Made by a program: the position numbers and the translations under genes. Positions 35,001 through 46,394 of a DNA stretch of 64,000 nucleotides are shown one piece after another. Numbering within the stretch: the first letter of the stretch is position 1; each line of letters starts with the position of its first letter. The stretch spans positions 62,001 through 126,000 of the forward strand of contig QJPP01001533.1 in the NCBI GenBank assembly GCA_003996215.1. The letters are read 5' to 3'. A model generated the notes under the pieces. The model searched no databases and was not told the DNA's origin. It worked only from the letters and a program-made list of their open reading frames with translations. The DNA is from Jaltomata sinuosa. Taxonomy: Eukaryota > Streptophyta > Magnoliopsida > Solanales > Solanaceae.

Positions 35001-36475
35001 GTCTTCATTCATATGCGACAATGTTTTCAGTTCCCAATCTGGGGAGATTGGTTCACAATTTGCAGGTTATTCAAACAGATCTTTCTTCTTATATGTGTTA
35101 ATCAGTGTTAGGGTTTGTCTTGAATTTCCTACCTTAGTTGAATTCTACACAATTGTATTTCTAATTCAAAAACCTTTTCTTGACAGAAAAGGTTTCCTTG
35201 GTAAAAAAGAACTTTACAATATCTATCCTTTTCTTGGAAGAGAAGTCTTGTAATTCTATAAATAGAAAATATGTTCTTCTCAAATAGAACAATTAATAGC
35301 ATCCACAATGTAGTCGTTTAGAAAGTTTTGTTTAGGGGAGATTATTCTCCCAATAAGTCTTAATGCTTTTTAGTTTTAATTTTTCATATGTAGGCCAATT
35401 GGCCGAATCATATCAAAGTTTTATGCTTCTTTAATATATTTTTCTTTGTCGCCTGATTTGTCATTCAAAGTTTGCAATTATTAGCTTCTGCATAACGCCC
35501 TCTCGATTCCGATCCCAACAATCAGATGGCGTCAGCACTATTTCGCTTATTGACAGCTCTTGGAAGAAATCTAGTAGTTGCAAACACATTCGGATCATTT
35601 GCACTACTCACATTTATGGTTATGGGTGGATTCATTGTATCTAGAGGTAAAACTTCAGGCAGTGTTGAGAAACTGCAAGTACAATATACAACTTATGTGT
35701 TCACCCTGCCAGTTGTAACTTGCATTAACTAGGACAATGCTAATTTTCTATTATATGATGTGAAGAAATGGTGGATATGGGGCTACTGGGCACAAAATGC
35801 CATTGCTGTCAATGAATTTCTCGGGAAGAGTTTTGCGCATGTAAGTAAGATATTATGAACTTCTATTAAAACAAAAAAATGTCAAGGCTGCATTATTGAA
35901 AATTCACCTTTTCTTTGGTTTGTAGGTTCCGCCAAACTCCACAGATACCATAGGTGTGAACATTCTTAACATTGAGTGGACTCTTTCCATCTGCAAGCTG
36001 GTATTGGATAGGAGTAGGAGCTCTTCTTGGAAATGTTTTGCTCTTCAATTTCCTTTTCTCAGTGGCCCTAACTTGGCTCAATTGTAAGGATCCAGAAACT
36101 CGTGTTATGCAACCTAATCTCTATACCATCTATAGAAGGACAACATATTGACTAAGTGGGAGAGCGTTTTGTGCAGCTTTTGGGAAACCTCAGCCAATCC
36201 TATCTGAAGAAACCGTGACAGAGAGGATAGCCAGTACAAAGGGTGAGGCTATTGAATTCTCAACAGGAGAAAGGAGCTCTATTGGTGAGCATAACTCCCA
36301 TTATGCTTTAGTTTGCAAAAACACAAGGGAAGTGAAGTTCTACCAAGTGCATCTTCCAGGTTTATGTCCTCAAGAGTAGGCAGCATCAACGAGGCCGATG
36401 CAAACAGGAAAAGGAAAAGAGGAATCGAGACCCTTTGTATTGCTTTTGATGATATCAGATATGCAGTTTGAAACT

Positions 36476-36987
36476 AAGCTAACAGCTTTGGTGGAAAAGC
36501 TTCCCTCCTCGCCTCAGTCCTTCATTGTTATACTTAGGCAAAGCCATAAACAACAGCTTAAAATGACAGTACGCCATAAGAACACTTCCAAAAAAAAAAA
36601 AAAGACATTTAGAAACTACATATAAGAAAATGATCTAATAAACCACTTAAAAGGTGAACAGATAAATTTCCTTGCTCAATAGGACCAAAAAGAGAGTTTA
36701 AAACTAGTGATTATCTGTACTCTAATGAAACTCAGTTGTGGATTCCCATACACAACAAGATATTAGTTTTACAACTAGTACCAGTTATCATTCAAAGTGC
36801 AACAATAATTCGGAATCCATATAGTGAATTTTAAAAGCTGGAGCATGAACATAACACAAGCATACAAACTCGCAATGTGGATTCAGTTCAATTGAAATAT
36901 ATACATGGGATTATTCAAAAACCACATGAGAAAAAAATCTCATAAGGTACTGCCGAACTGGATGGTAGACTTAAGGTCTTCAATTCA
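36476..36987. other. Intergenic / 3' UTR of the next gene
   Basis: No coding signal. The right part probably holds the 3' UTR and poly(A) region of the minus-strand gene ending at 36988. Confidence 0.45.
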
Positions 36988-37617
36988 CTACCGCAGCATC
37001 CGATCGAAGACATATGAGTCCACTGGAGCATCTCCTGCAATCTGAAGTGACGAGACAGCCTGTGCTGCAAGAAGACCAGCAGAAATTCTTTGAACCTCCC
37101 AATTCCCTTCCTCAAACCATTGATGGTGAACATTCCCTACCCAAGGTACAGCAGACACCATCCACGCAGTATTTTCCTGCTCATTCCACATGCATCCATC
37201 CGCGTTGGGACCAGACACCCACTGTGTTCCTTCAACTGAATATATTGAGAGGTCTTGATGAGGAAGCATGGGTCTTTCTCCACCCATAAAAAAGTCAAAA
37301 TCTCTACCAAGATCCCATGGATTTGATTCTTTATCCTTCTTAAGCAAAAGCTCACATGAATCATCTGATTCTTCACCTACTAGGACATGCAGAGCAACTG
37401 CCTCAGCGATCGCGGCACCCTCTTCATCAAGCTTTTGTTGTTCTTCTTTCTTTTTCTGTTTCTTCTTTTCCAATTCAGAGCGAATGGCAGCTGAAGTAGC
37501 CAAGGCTTTCTCTAAGCGCCTCTTTTTTTTCTCAGCCTGTTTAATTCGATCCAACTCATCCTTTACTTGCTTCTTCTTCCCTTTTCTAACAGCAGCTGAA
37601 GCTTTAGCACATTCCAT
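36988..37617 (-). CDS. Conserved plant protein of unknown function
   Basis: Single coding exon, 209 residues, ATG at 37617, TAG-free to the stop at 36988. The N-terminal half is strongly basic and heptad-like (KGKKKQVKDELDRIKQAEKK then RRLEKALATSAAIRSELEKK), predicting a long charged coiled coil over about residues 10-75. The second half is acidic to neutral with tryptophan-rich patches (NPWDLGRDFDFFMGG, MWNEQENTAWMVSAVPWVG) and ends VDSYVFDRMLR. No signal peptide, membrane segment or catalytic motif was seen. I recognise the N-terminal block as one conserved among flowering plants but know no function. The complementary-strand open frame over it is a shadow. The upstream leader has an intron. 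Confidence 0.85.
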   Translation of the reverse strand: MECAKASAAVRKGKKKQVKDELDRIKQAEKKKRRLEKALATSAAIRSELEKKKQKKKEEQQKLDEEGAAIAEAVALHVLVGEESDDSCELLLKKDKESNPWDLGRDFDFFMGGERPMLPHQDLSIYSVEGTQWVSGPNADGCMWNEQENTAWMVSAVPWVGNVHHQWFEEGNWEVQRISAGLLAAQAVSSLQIAGDAPVDSYVFDRMLR

Positions 37618-39670
37618 CTTATCGACAAATTTTCAGATCTATTGCCCCTAGACCTTCTCGAATTTCCTTTTGTTAAAAGTTTCTTTAAGAGGTATACATC
37701 ATCTCTACAACTATTTATTTCTCTTTCCTTTTATATCCTGTTATTAATACTATAATGAAAACTAATGATTCTAAATATGAAAACTATTATGAAACCCGTA
37801 TTACTAAAACTACACCTACACCCACTCAGGTATGTAGGAATACCTCATTTTGCGCACAATACAATCCCAAACAGAAACAACAGGAGAATGAGGAAGAGAA
37901 GCCTGGTAAGCACTCACAAGCCTGTCTCTCACCATTCTTCCCAGTTTCCCACAACCCTTGCATCTATCCATCTCCCAGCAAATACCAAATTAATGTCACG
38001 ACTGAAATTTAATAAAGTATCTGTTCCACTCTTCTTCAAACGACTCCCATGGCCTTCCCTCCTACAAGCAAACACAAGAAACTTAGTATGTCCATAAACT
38101 GCATTAGCATGACAATATTTTCAAAACAAAATTAAGAAAGTTTATACCACATCATGTCTCACAAAAAAGAACCACACAGGTGTAATATCATAACGACTCA
38201 TGAACATCCATAAGAAAGATGCTTTACAACAGTTATCTTGCTTATCAGGAGAACTCTTAACTAGATATCACTAACACCACCACCACCACAACAACAACAA
38301 TAGAGAGAAAGATAGGACATGAACAGCTGGATAGCAACATTAACAAATGACTGTTTCTTGGGTGGAACAAATGCAGGTGGTCAACCAAAGCCATCCATTT
38401 GAGTATATTTCAAAATCTACGGCTGGGATTAATGTTCCACCCAAACTATATAGCTTAACAAAGCATTGAAGTCCTCACATATCCATAAGGATCTGGGGTG
38501 AACAGCACACAAAATATCCTTAATTCCCCAACTAATTAACTTAAATCATTTGCAGGGAAACCCACCAGGAACTTTTAAGAGATCCTGTATCAACTAACTA
38601 TCTCGAAATCTCATCATGCATTATAATTTAACCCTTTCGATGAAAAAGAAAGGAAAAGCCACTCCTACTTTAACTTTTTTATTTGATGACTGTGGATTCC
38701 GGGCCAGCTTTCGCGCACCTCGACTAAATCCACGGGATACCTGCCACCTCCCACCAGCAACAGGTACCAGATAACTCTGTCCACCAAGGCTAGAACAGAT
38801 GGGAAGAATCACCTAGTATTTTTTATCTCCGCTGGGATTTGAACCTGAGACCTTAGGCCTCATGGCTCTTTAACCCACTTCATTGACCACTAGGCCACAC
38901 CCTTGGGTGCACTCCTACTTTTACTTGGTTGTTTCATAAAACAACAATTTATTCACTCGTTGTGGAGTAAGTGGACAAGTTCAAATGAAAAGAAAAAAGA
39001 AACACTGAAGTGCGGAAGGAATTTGAAAAGAAAAAATCATGTTTCCTTTATAAGCAAAAAAGCCCAAACTTTTCATACAACAATAATCCATCTGTAGCTG
39101 AATTAAAGTACACTTCTTCCAAAATAAATTTCCAGGCGTGATGAAATTAACCAAAAATCTCTAATTGTTGCACATTAAAAAAAATTAGCTAGCACACATT
39201 TTCCTTAAAAAAAACAGGAGGCTGGGACTGAGGAAGTAACTTGAGAAAAACCTAATTATTCAATAAAAATGAAATTAACAGTCGCAGTTGGAATTAGCAC
39301 ACTGTTTCACCAAACAAGAACACGATTGGGGGAGCGGGGCAAGGAAGTAATTGACGAAACCCCAATTCCACAAAATTGAAATAATCCTAAGATGCCTACT
39401 GGAAATCCAATTCTACATCAATAATCATCCATAAACAACAAAAAGAAGAAAAACCCCCAATTCAATTCAGTTCATATCCGACCCACATACAAAAGCCGCA
39501 ACCACTTTCACGCGCTAATATGATCAGATCGAGCATACCAACGAGCCACAAATCCACCAGATTATAAAATTAACAGATCTTAATTCAACATAAATCATTA
39601 AAAAAAATCAAAAAAAAAAAAAAAGAAGCAGACCTGTCGGAGATAGCCGCCGACCAAGAGCTCAGCCTGC
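37618..39670 (-). other. 5' UTR with intron of the gene at 36988-37617
   Basis: A minus-strand leader exon near 39634-39665 ends CTATCTCCGACAG|GTCTGC, a good donor. The acceptor near 37630 (GGGCAATAG or GATAAG) is not decided. The intron holds a full SINE (38672-38909) and a CAC/ACA-rich tract at 38274-38300. The start and extent are inferred. Confidence 0.5.
38672..38909 (-). mobile_element. Full-length tRNA-derived SINE with target duplication
   Basis: Minus strand: GCACCCAAGGGTGTGGCCTAGTGG head (box A TGGCCTAGTGGTCAATGA), box B GGTTCAAATCC, then AGACAAAAAAT, CTGGTACCTGTTGCTGGTGG, GCGCGAAAGCTGGCCCGG and an A-rich tail (AAATAAAAAAG). Flanked by a perfect 12-bp duplication CACTCCTACTTT at 38660-38671 and 38910-38921. 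This copy defines the family seen also at 6530 and 11641. Confidence 0.92.
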
Positions 39671-39693
39671 GCAAGTACAACAGAAATGAAGAG

Positions 39694-39708
39694 ATTATAT
39701 ATTTATGA
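39694..39708 (-). promoter_or_regulatory. TATA box of the 36988-37617 gene
   Basis: On the minus strand ATAAATATATAATC lies about 30 bp before the leader exon that ends at the 39634 donor, a normal TATA-to-start distance. Confidence 0.5.
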
Positions 39709-39719
39709 ATCTAATGATA

Positions 39720-41816
39720 AGGCACTCAAAATTCAACAGAAAAAGGGGAGGAAAGAAAAAAGGCTCGTGAAATTATAGGAGAAACTGGTAGAATGAAATT
39801 GCTAAGAGAGGGAAGGGTGAAATCGTAAATATATAATAAGATTGGACACGTGGAAGATAGAGTATGGTGAATCTAGAATTTCTGACCTTTCTAGTGATGA
39901 ATGGACACATGGGGAACAACCTTGATCAACTGTGGATATGGTGGGAACCATAAGAAATCTAAGCCGTTGGATTTTGATGATTTTTCTTAAGTGGGTCCCT
40001 GTAGACGAAAACTATTTTCTTTGTTTCTTCTTTTAGTACGTACTATGTAAATTTGTGTTTGATTTGGATTTGGAAACTTGCACCTACACGTAAACACATT
40101 CTGATACACTCCCCTTGTCCCATATTAATACTTACTATACTAAAAATAATTATCTCATATTAATTGATCATCTTACTAAATAAAAAAAATATTAATTAAA
40201 TTTTTTTCATATTATCCTTACAATTAATTCTTTTTAAAAGTGTTCAGATTTATTTGTAAAGTTCCAAAGAAATTTTTTAAAGGGTAAATTAGTAAAACAA
40301 ACTTCTTATTTATTATTTCTTAATATGCGTATAAAAAAAGTGTGCAAATAAAATGGAACGGAAGAAGTAGCAAAATTGACAAGCCAATAATGTAAAGATA
40401 AAAATCCTCTTAAAAGTATCTTCCTACATAATGCCTCACATTGTAAATATTTTAGAAAAAATTACGATCTAATGTCTTTAAATCATCTAATATATATTTA
40501 TATATAACATATACAACAAAGTTTATAAACAAAGTTTATAGATAATATATATTTTGATCATATTGATAAACTAAATGGTCGAATGATATATTTATGTAAG
40601 TTTTCTTGTAATTACGGTGGTCATGAAGAACTAACAAATTTTCTTTGGAAGTCTTGAGACCCAAATTCATTTAAAAGGAAAATTCAAAATTGATCGACTA
40701 TATTTACATAGCTTATAGACTTTGACTGAAGATCATTTTGAGAAATAAAGCAGTGTATACTTGTTTATGAATTCATAATTGTTTATCCGATAGTAAATAA
40801 TAAACAGATTGTTGTACAGTGATTAATAATGAAGGAATTGTTATATATGAATTAATTACTTCAAAAAAATATTTTTGTATTTAATAGTTTAATTCTCACA
40901 TTACTAATAATATACTCCACATTTTATCACATATAAATAATATATAAATTTCAACATAACTTAATACTAATACTAACATTTAATACCGACAATCAAATAT
41001 TGCTTTAGTTATGTGATGTTTCTTTTTTATACAGCCAACAAAATATTGTACTATCTTATACAAAATTTTATATCGAAATTAATTATTCCAACATCACAAC
41101 CAAATGCACCCTATGAACAAAGTGAATTCTAGGTATTTGTAGGCTTTTAGTTCATAGTTGGGCAATTAATAGTCCTCCTACCATCCATACATAAAGATTG
41201 AGATACAAGCTTTTTCTAACTTACAAATTTATAGCATTATATAAATCATTTCTCATTAATTCCATTACAAACCATTTCAACATTTCCTTTTTATAATTAG
41301 GGGTGGAAAAATTAGCTCCTCAAGACATGATTTGTTCTAAATTGAACCGATTAATAACTCGCTCATTTATTAATTCAATCTATTTTAGTCCCTTCAATAA
41401 ATACATCTAAAATTTTGAGTTGATTTGAACTAAATATGTAACACTATAAATTGATCAATAAAAAATTATAAAAATATTTTTAAAAAACCTTTTTTTTGTT
41501 TGACATGTTATATGAGAAAGTTATAAAGTTGATTGGTCGGCACTAAAATAAGTAGCCGGCTTGGCCCATTAATTTTGATTTACAAGTTGTAACCCAAAAA
41601 ATAATAACATTAGATTTATGTCACCCTATCTCCCTAGCCGCCAAGATCCAAAACTATTACAGTTGTTCCTCTTCTTGTCAACTTCTTCACCACAGCTCCA
41701 TTCTCTCCTTTATCCTTCATCGTTTTTCTTAATCCATTCGCCACAGTAGCTTCACCATCTTGAACCACCATCTCTATTGATATTTAACGACTACATTGTG
41801 AATGCTATTGCATTGT
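39720..41816. other. Intergenic, no gene recognised
   Basis: Promoter-side DNA, then AT-rich sequence. It holds one Stowaway-like MITE (40109-40367). The stretch 41620-41816 is less AT-rich and pyrimidine-rich; it could be an old leader interrupted by the CACTA element, but no protein is recognisable. Confidence 0.4.
40109..40367. mobile_element. Stowaway-like MITE
   Basis: Left end CTCCCCTTGTCCCATATTAATAC and right end AAAATGGAACGGAAGAAG followed by TA resemble the CTCCCTCCGTCCCA inverted ends of Stowaway elements. The length is about 260 bp. Confidence 0.55.
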
Positions 41817-41837
41817 CACTACTAAAAAAACTGCGAA

Positions 41838-42675
41838 TACCGACCTCAAAATTACCGACCTCCTATGGAAGTCGGTAATTTCCGACCTCCGGAAGTCGGT
41901 ATTGTTAAAAACAAAAATTATTTTATTTTCTTAAGAAAACCGACTTCAAGATGTCGGTTTATTTGGAAAAAAAATGCGGGAAAACCAAATACCGACCTCC
42001 GATGGTCGGAAACTTTCCCAGAAAAAAATAAAATAAAGAAAAACCGACCTCTTGTAGTCGGTATCGAATTAGTAAATAAAAAATAAAATTTAAATTTATC
42101 TCAATTAAATATAAAAAAAATGAAAAAAAGAAATATTTTTAATAACTTTTAAATAAACCGACCTCCGGATGTCGGTTTTTTGAAAGATAAAAAACAAAAA
42201 AATAAATTAATACCGACTTCCTGATGTCGGTAATATTAAATTTACATAATTGATTTTATTTACCTTAAATTATTCTCATAGTGACTTCCCGAAGTCGGTA
42301 TTTATTTTTTATTTTTTATTTAATTATTTTATTTATATTATAAAATAAAAATAATATTAATACCGACATTTAGAGGTCGGTATTATTTATTTAACATAAT
42401 TAATTTTATTTTCATTAAAATTAAAGGTAATACCGACCTCCGGAGGTCGGTATTTTAATTTTATTTTCATTAAAATTAAAGGTAATACCGACTTCCGGAG
42501 GTCGGTATTTTACTTTTATTTTCATTAAAATTAAAGGTGATACCGACTTCCGGAGGTCGGTATTTTACTTTTATTTTCATTAAAATTTAAGGTAATACCG
42601 ACCTCCGGAGGTCGGTATTTTACTTTTATTTAATTATTTTGAATAAAATCGACCTCCGGATGTCGGTATTACCTT
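41838..42675. repeat. Left subterminal palindromic repeats of the CACTA element
   Basis: About fifteen copies of a palindrome with consensus ACCGACCTCCGGAGGTCGGT, spaced mostly 40-65 bp and separated by AT-rich DNA (TTTATTTTCATTAAAATTAAAGG). The last five or six form a regular ~60-bp tandem array (42425-42675). Confidence 0.92.
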
Positions 42676-44395
42676 TAAAATATTTGTAATAATCACTATT
42701 TTTCTATTGTGTATAACACTAAGGGGTCGTTTGGTAGCTAGTTAAAGTTATATAGGTATTAGTAATGTAGATATTAGTTATAGGGAATCTATATATTATT
42801 TATACATGTATTAGTTATGTAGAGATTAGTTATTCATGTATTAATTATACAAGTATTACTTATTCCACCTTCTATATCCTGTATAAGATAATACATAGAT
42901 TCCCTCATAACTTATACATCGTCTTGAATATACATATGTCTCGTCTAGTGATGTATATACGTATATATATATATAGTACGTATTCAAAAGCTAATTAACC
43001 GATCAATAATACATATCCAAATACGTAGTATGGATACGTCATATATTACGTACATATGAGTTAATATACGATCATTGAGAAATGTAATTAACCAAGTCCT
43101 ATATATTATATATAATAATGATCCATCGTCTTGAATATATGTCTCGTCTAGTGATGTACGTATCTACATAGTACGTATTCAAAAGCTAATTAACCAATCT
43201 ATATATAATCCATAACCAAGTAGTATGGAATATGTTGTATATTACGTACATATGAGTTAATATACGATCATTGAATATAATTAACCAAGTTATTCTATGT
43301 ACTATAATGATCCGTCGTCTTGAATATATATTTTTTTGTTGTGATATTGTACGTATATATATAGTACGTATTCAAAAGCTAATTAACTAATCGATAATCC
43401 ATCCAAGCAGTGGAATACCATTGTATTACGTACACACGAGGTAATATACGATTGTTGAGTAATGTAAATAAGCAAGTCCTATATATATAGTAATGATCTG
43501 TCGTCTTGAATATATGTTTTTTTGTGGCGATATTGTACATATATATATAGTACGTATTCAAAAGCTAATTAACCAATCGATAATCCATCCAAGTAGTATG
43601 GAATACATTGTATTACGTACATATATGAGGTAATATACGATCATAGAGTAATATAATTAATCAAGTCCTGTATATTAAATTTACATAATTGATTTTATTT
43701 ACCTTAAATTATTCTCATAGTGACTTCACTAAGTCGGTATTTATTTTTTATTTAATTATTTTATTTATATTATAAAATAAAAATAATATTAATACCGACA
43801 TTTAGAGGTCGGTATTATTTATTTAACATAATTAATTTTATTTTCATTAAAATTAAAGGTAATACCGACCTCCGGAGGTCGGTATTTTAATTTTATTTTC
43901 ATTAAAATTAAAGGTAATACCGACTTCCGGAGGTCGGTATTTTACTTTTATTTTCATTAAAATTAAAGGTGATACCGACTTCCGGAGGTCGGTATTTTAC
44001 TTTTATTTTCATTAAAATTTAAGGTAATACCGACCTCCGGAGGTCGGTATTTTACTTTTATTTAATTATTTTGAATAAAATCGACCTCCGGATGTCGGTA
44101 TTACCTTTAAAATATTTGTAATAATCACTATTTTTCTATTGTGTATAACACTAAGGGGTCGTTTGGTAGCTAGTTAAAGTTATATAGGTATTAGTAATGT
44201 AGATATTAGTTATGAGGGAATCTATATATTATTTATACATGTATTAGTTATGTAGAGATTAGTTATTCATGTATTAATTATACAAGTATTACTTATTCCA
44301 CCTTCTATATCCTGTATAAGATAATACATAGATTCCCTCATAACTTATACATAGTCTTGAATATACATATGTCTCGTCTAGTGATGTATATATCG
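42240..44395. repeat. Direct duplication of part of the CACTA left arm
   Basis: The block 42240-42920, beginning TTTACATAATTGATTTTATT, recurs almost unchanged at 43683-44355. It includes six subterminal palindromes and the following GGGGTCGTTTGGTAGCTAG segment. The copies are nearly identical, so the duplication is recent compared with the rest of the element. Confidence 0.88.
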
Positions 44396-45330
44396 ATTGG
44401 TTAATTAGCTTTTGAATACGTACTATGTATATACGTACATCACTAGACGAGACATATATTCAAGACGATGGATCATTATTATATATAATATATAGGACTT
44501 GGTTAATTACATTTCTCAATGATCGTATATTAACTCATATGTATGTAATATATGACGTATCCATACTACGTATTTGAATATGTATTATCGATCGGTTAAT
44601 TAGCTTTTGAATACGTACTATATAGTATATATATATATACGTATATACATCACTAGACGAGACATATGTATATTCAAGACGATGTATAAGTTATGAGGGA
44701 ATCTATGTATTATCTTATACAGGATATAGAAGGTGGAATAAGTAATACTTGTATAATTAATACATGAATAACTAATCTCTACATAACTAATACATGGATA
44801 CGTCATATATTACGTACATATGAGTTAATATACGATCATTGAGAAATGTAATTAACCAAGTCCTATATATTATATATAATATTGATCCATCGTCTTGAAT
44901 GTATGTCTCGTCTAGTGATGTACGTATATACATAGTACGTATTCAAAAGCTAATTAATCAAGTCCTGTATATTAAATGGTCCATCATCTTGAATATATAT
45001 GTCTCGTCTTTAGTGATGTATGTTTATATATATAGTACATATTCAAAAGCTAATTAACTAATCGACAATTCATCCAAGTAGCTAGTGGAATACGTTGTAT
45101 TACGTACATATGAGGTACTATATGATGACGATCGTTGAGTAATATAATTAACCAAGTCCTATATATTACTGGTCCATCGTCTTAAAGATATGTCTCGTCT
45201 AGTCATGATGTACATATATAGTACGTATTCAAAAGCTAATTAATTAATCGATTGATAATCCATTCAAGTAGTATGAAATACATTGTATAGTAGCATAATC
45301 ATTGAGTAATGTAACGAATCAATAATGTAT
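42921..45330. repeat. ~190-bp repeat array with inverted section
   Basis: Units of the form GTCTTGAATATATGTCTCGTC ... GTACGTATTCAAAAGCTAATT ... ATTAACCAAGTCCTATATAT. Direct copies start near 42922, 43127, 43316, 43501, 44353, 44890, 44989 and 45178; inverted copies end near 44468 and 44682. Unit length is about 185-205 bp. Palindromic TATATACGTATATA tracts are frequent. The opposite orientations make long potential hairpins. Confidence 0.85.
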
Positions 45331-45401
45331 CCGAGTTTATGAAATATGTTGATGATTAAATAATTTTTATTAATTACTTTTAGTTTTTTTAAAAAAATCG
45401 A

Positions 45402-45525
45402 CCTCAAGTGGTCGGTTTTATAAAAAAACACTTTATTTTTTAAAAAAATCGACCTCAAGTGATCGATTTTATCAAAAAATACTTTATTTTTTAAAAATAC
45501 CGACCTCAAGTGGTCGGTTTTTTTT
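45402..45525. repeat. Internal cluster of CACTA palindromes
   Basis: Three copies of CGACCTCAAGTGGTCGGTTTT spaced ~42 bp, the inner limit of the left subterminal region. Confidence 0.85.
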
Positions 45526-45534
45526 TTTTAATTT

Positions 45535-45911
45535 TATTACCTAAAAACCCTAACACCCTAACACTAACACTCACACTCACACCACCCTCACCTCCGGCGC
45601 CCCCTCCCTCCGAAAACCTTCCCTCCGGCGTCCCCCCCTCCTCCACCTTCCACCGCTGCCGCTGCTGCTGCTGAAGGTTGCTGCCGCTGCTGCTGCTGAA
45701 GGTTGTTGGTGCCTTCCACCGCTGCCGCTGCTGCTGCACATTGCTGCCGCTGCTGCTGCTGAAGGTTGCTACTGCTGAAGATTGCTGCCGCTGCTGCTGC
45801 TGAAGGTTGTTGTCGCTGCCGCTGCTGCACATTGCTGCCGCTGCTGCTGCACATTGCTGCCGCTGCCGCCTGTCGCCGTCTCTGTTGCTGCTCCGGTGGG
45901 GGTCCATCAAG
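45535..45911 (+). other. Probable leader exon of the CACTA-borne transcript
   Basis: A sharp change from AT-rich to GC-rich DNA: ACCCTAACACCCTAACACTAAC, proline/serine-type CTCCGGCG words, then a (GCTGCTGCYG)n tract, ending GGTCCATCAAG|GTAAGTAA, a near-perfect 5' splice site. Its place just inside the subterminal repeats is where CACTA transcripts start. I see no convincing protein; the long minus-strand frames are trinucleotide-repeat artefacts. Confidence 0.45.
45655..45885. repeat. (GCTGCTGCC)n-type imperfect microsatellite
   Basis: Interrupted CTG/CCG trinucleotides with the recurring word CTGCTGCTGAAGGTTG; six or more copies of a 33-42 bp higher unit. Confidence 0.9.
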
Positions 45912-46027
45912 GTAAGTAATTTTAATTTTCTTGTTAATTAATTATAGTTATTAAATTAGAGTTTATCTTTGTTAATTTTAGTTACTAAATTAGGATTTAT
46001 CATTTAACTAGGGCATGTCATTGTTAA

Positions 46028-46363
46028 TGTATTTGTTTAGCATAAGTGTCAACACTAGTTGATCCTATTGATGACAAAATTGATTTTCTTGGAAGATCAA
46101 TTTATGTCCACCTAGTGTTGACACTTGGTCTTTAATTTAGTTATAATGTATTTGTTTAGCATAAGTGTCAACACTAGTTGATCCTATTGATGACAAAATT
46201 GATTTTCTTGCAAGATCAATTTGTGTCCATCTAGTGTTGACACTTAGTCTTTATTTTGATTATAATGTGGTTGATTAGTAAGTGTCAAGACTAGTTGATC
46301 CTATTGATGACAAAATTGATTTTCTTGCAAGATCAATTTGTGTCCATCTAGTGTTGACACTTA
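46028..46363. repeat. Three tandem 119-bp hairpin units
   Basis: Units start at 46028, 46147 and 46266. Each carries AAGTGTCAACACTAG and, about 65 bp later, its exact complement CTAGTGTTGACACTT, so each can fold into a stem with 15-bp base. The loop also holds GATCCTATTGATGACAAAAT and AAGATCAATTT. The first two units are nearly identical; the third is slightly eroded in its left stem. Confidence 0.92.
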
Positions 46364-46394
46364 ATACTAATTAGCATTAAGTATTACCCTTGTG

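Larger units (their letters stand above)
26031..36475 (+). pseudogene. PDR/ABCG full-size ABC transporter pseudogene (PDR3-like)
   Basis: Relic of a plasma-membrane pleiotropic-drug-resistance transporter. Exon 1 opens with DGTAANILKVSSARLSS (26031-26080), but the start codon position is AAG, not ATG. After a copia insertion it resumes at 32067 with STIDVFSRSSREEDNEEALK. Later exons carry VGLDLPRIEV (32504), Walker A GPPGSGKTT (32898), EMLAELSRREKEAYIKPDPD (33357), signature ISGGQKKR (33739), a Walker-B-like ALFLDDIS with D in place of the usual E (33928) and the first membrane block (KLPVFYKQRDFLFFPAW, 34830). Damage includes a 22-bp tandem duplication near 32754-32797, loss of SQNDL near 33140, frameshifts near 34010, 34470 and 36000, a stop for the conserved E at 34199, and loss of ISPMMY near 35790. 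The homology stops near 36475 in the inter-domain linker, so the whole second ATPase and membrane half is gone. Confidence 0.95.

Noticed and set aside
37268..37651. Plus-strand frame of 127 codons rich in S, F and C
   Set aside because: Shadow of the lysine/glutamate-rich coding sequence on the minus strand.
42425..42675. Regular palindromic repeats resembling a CRISPR array
   Set aside because: Regular spacing is due to tandem amplification: the spacers are nearly identical to one another and the DNA is a plant CACTA subterminal region.
45506..45910. Minus-strand frames rich in Q, A and S (134 and 88 codons)
   Set aside because: They are translations of the CTG/CCG microsatellite in a CACTA leader region; two overlapping frames look equally open, as expected for a trinucleotide repeat.
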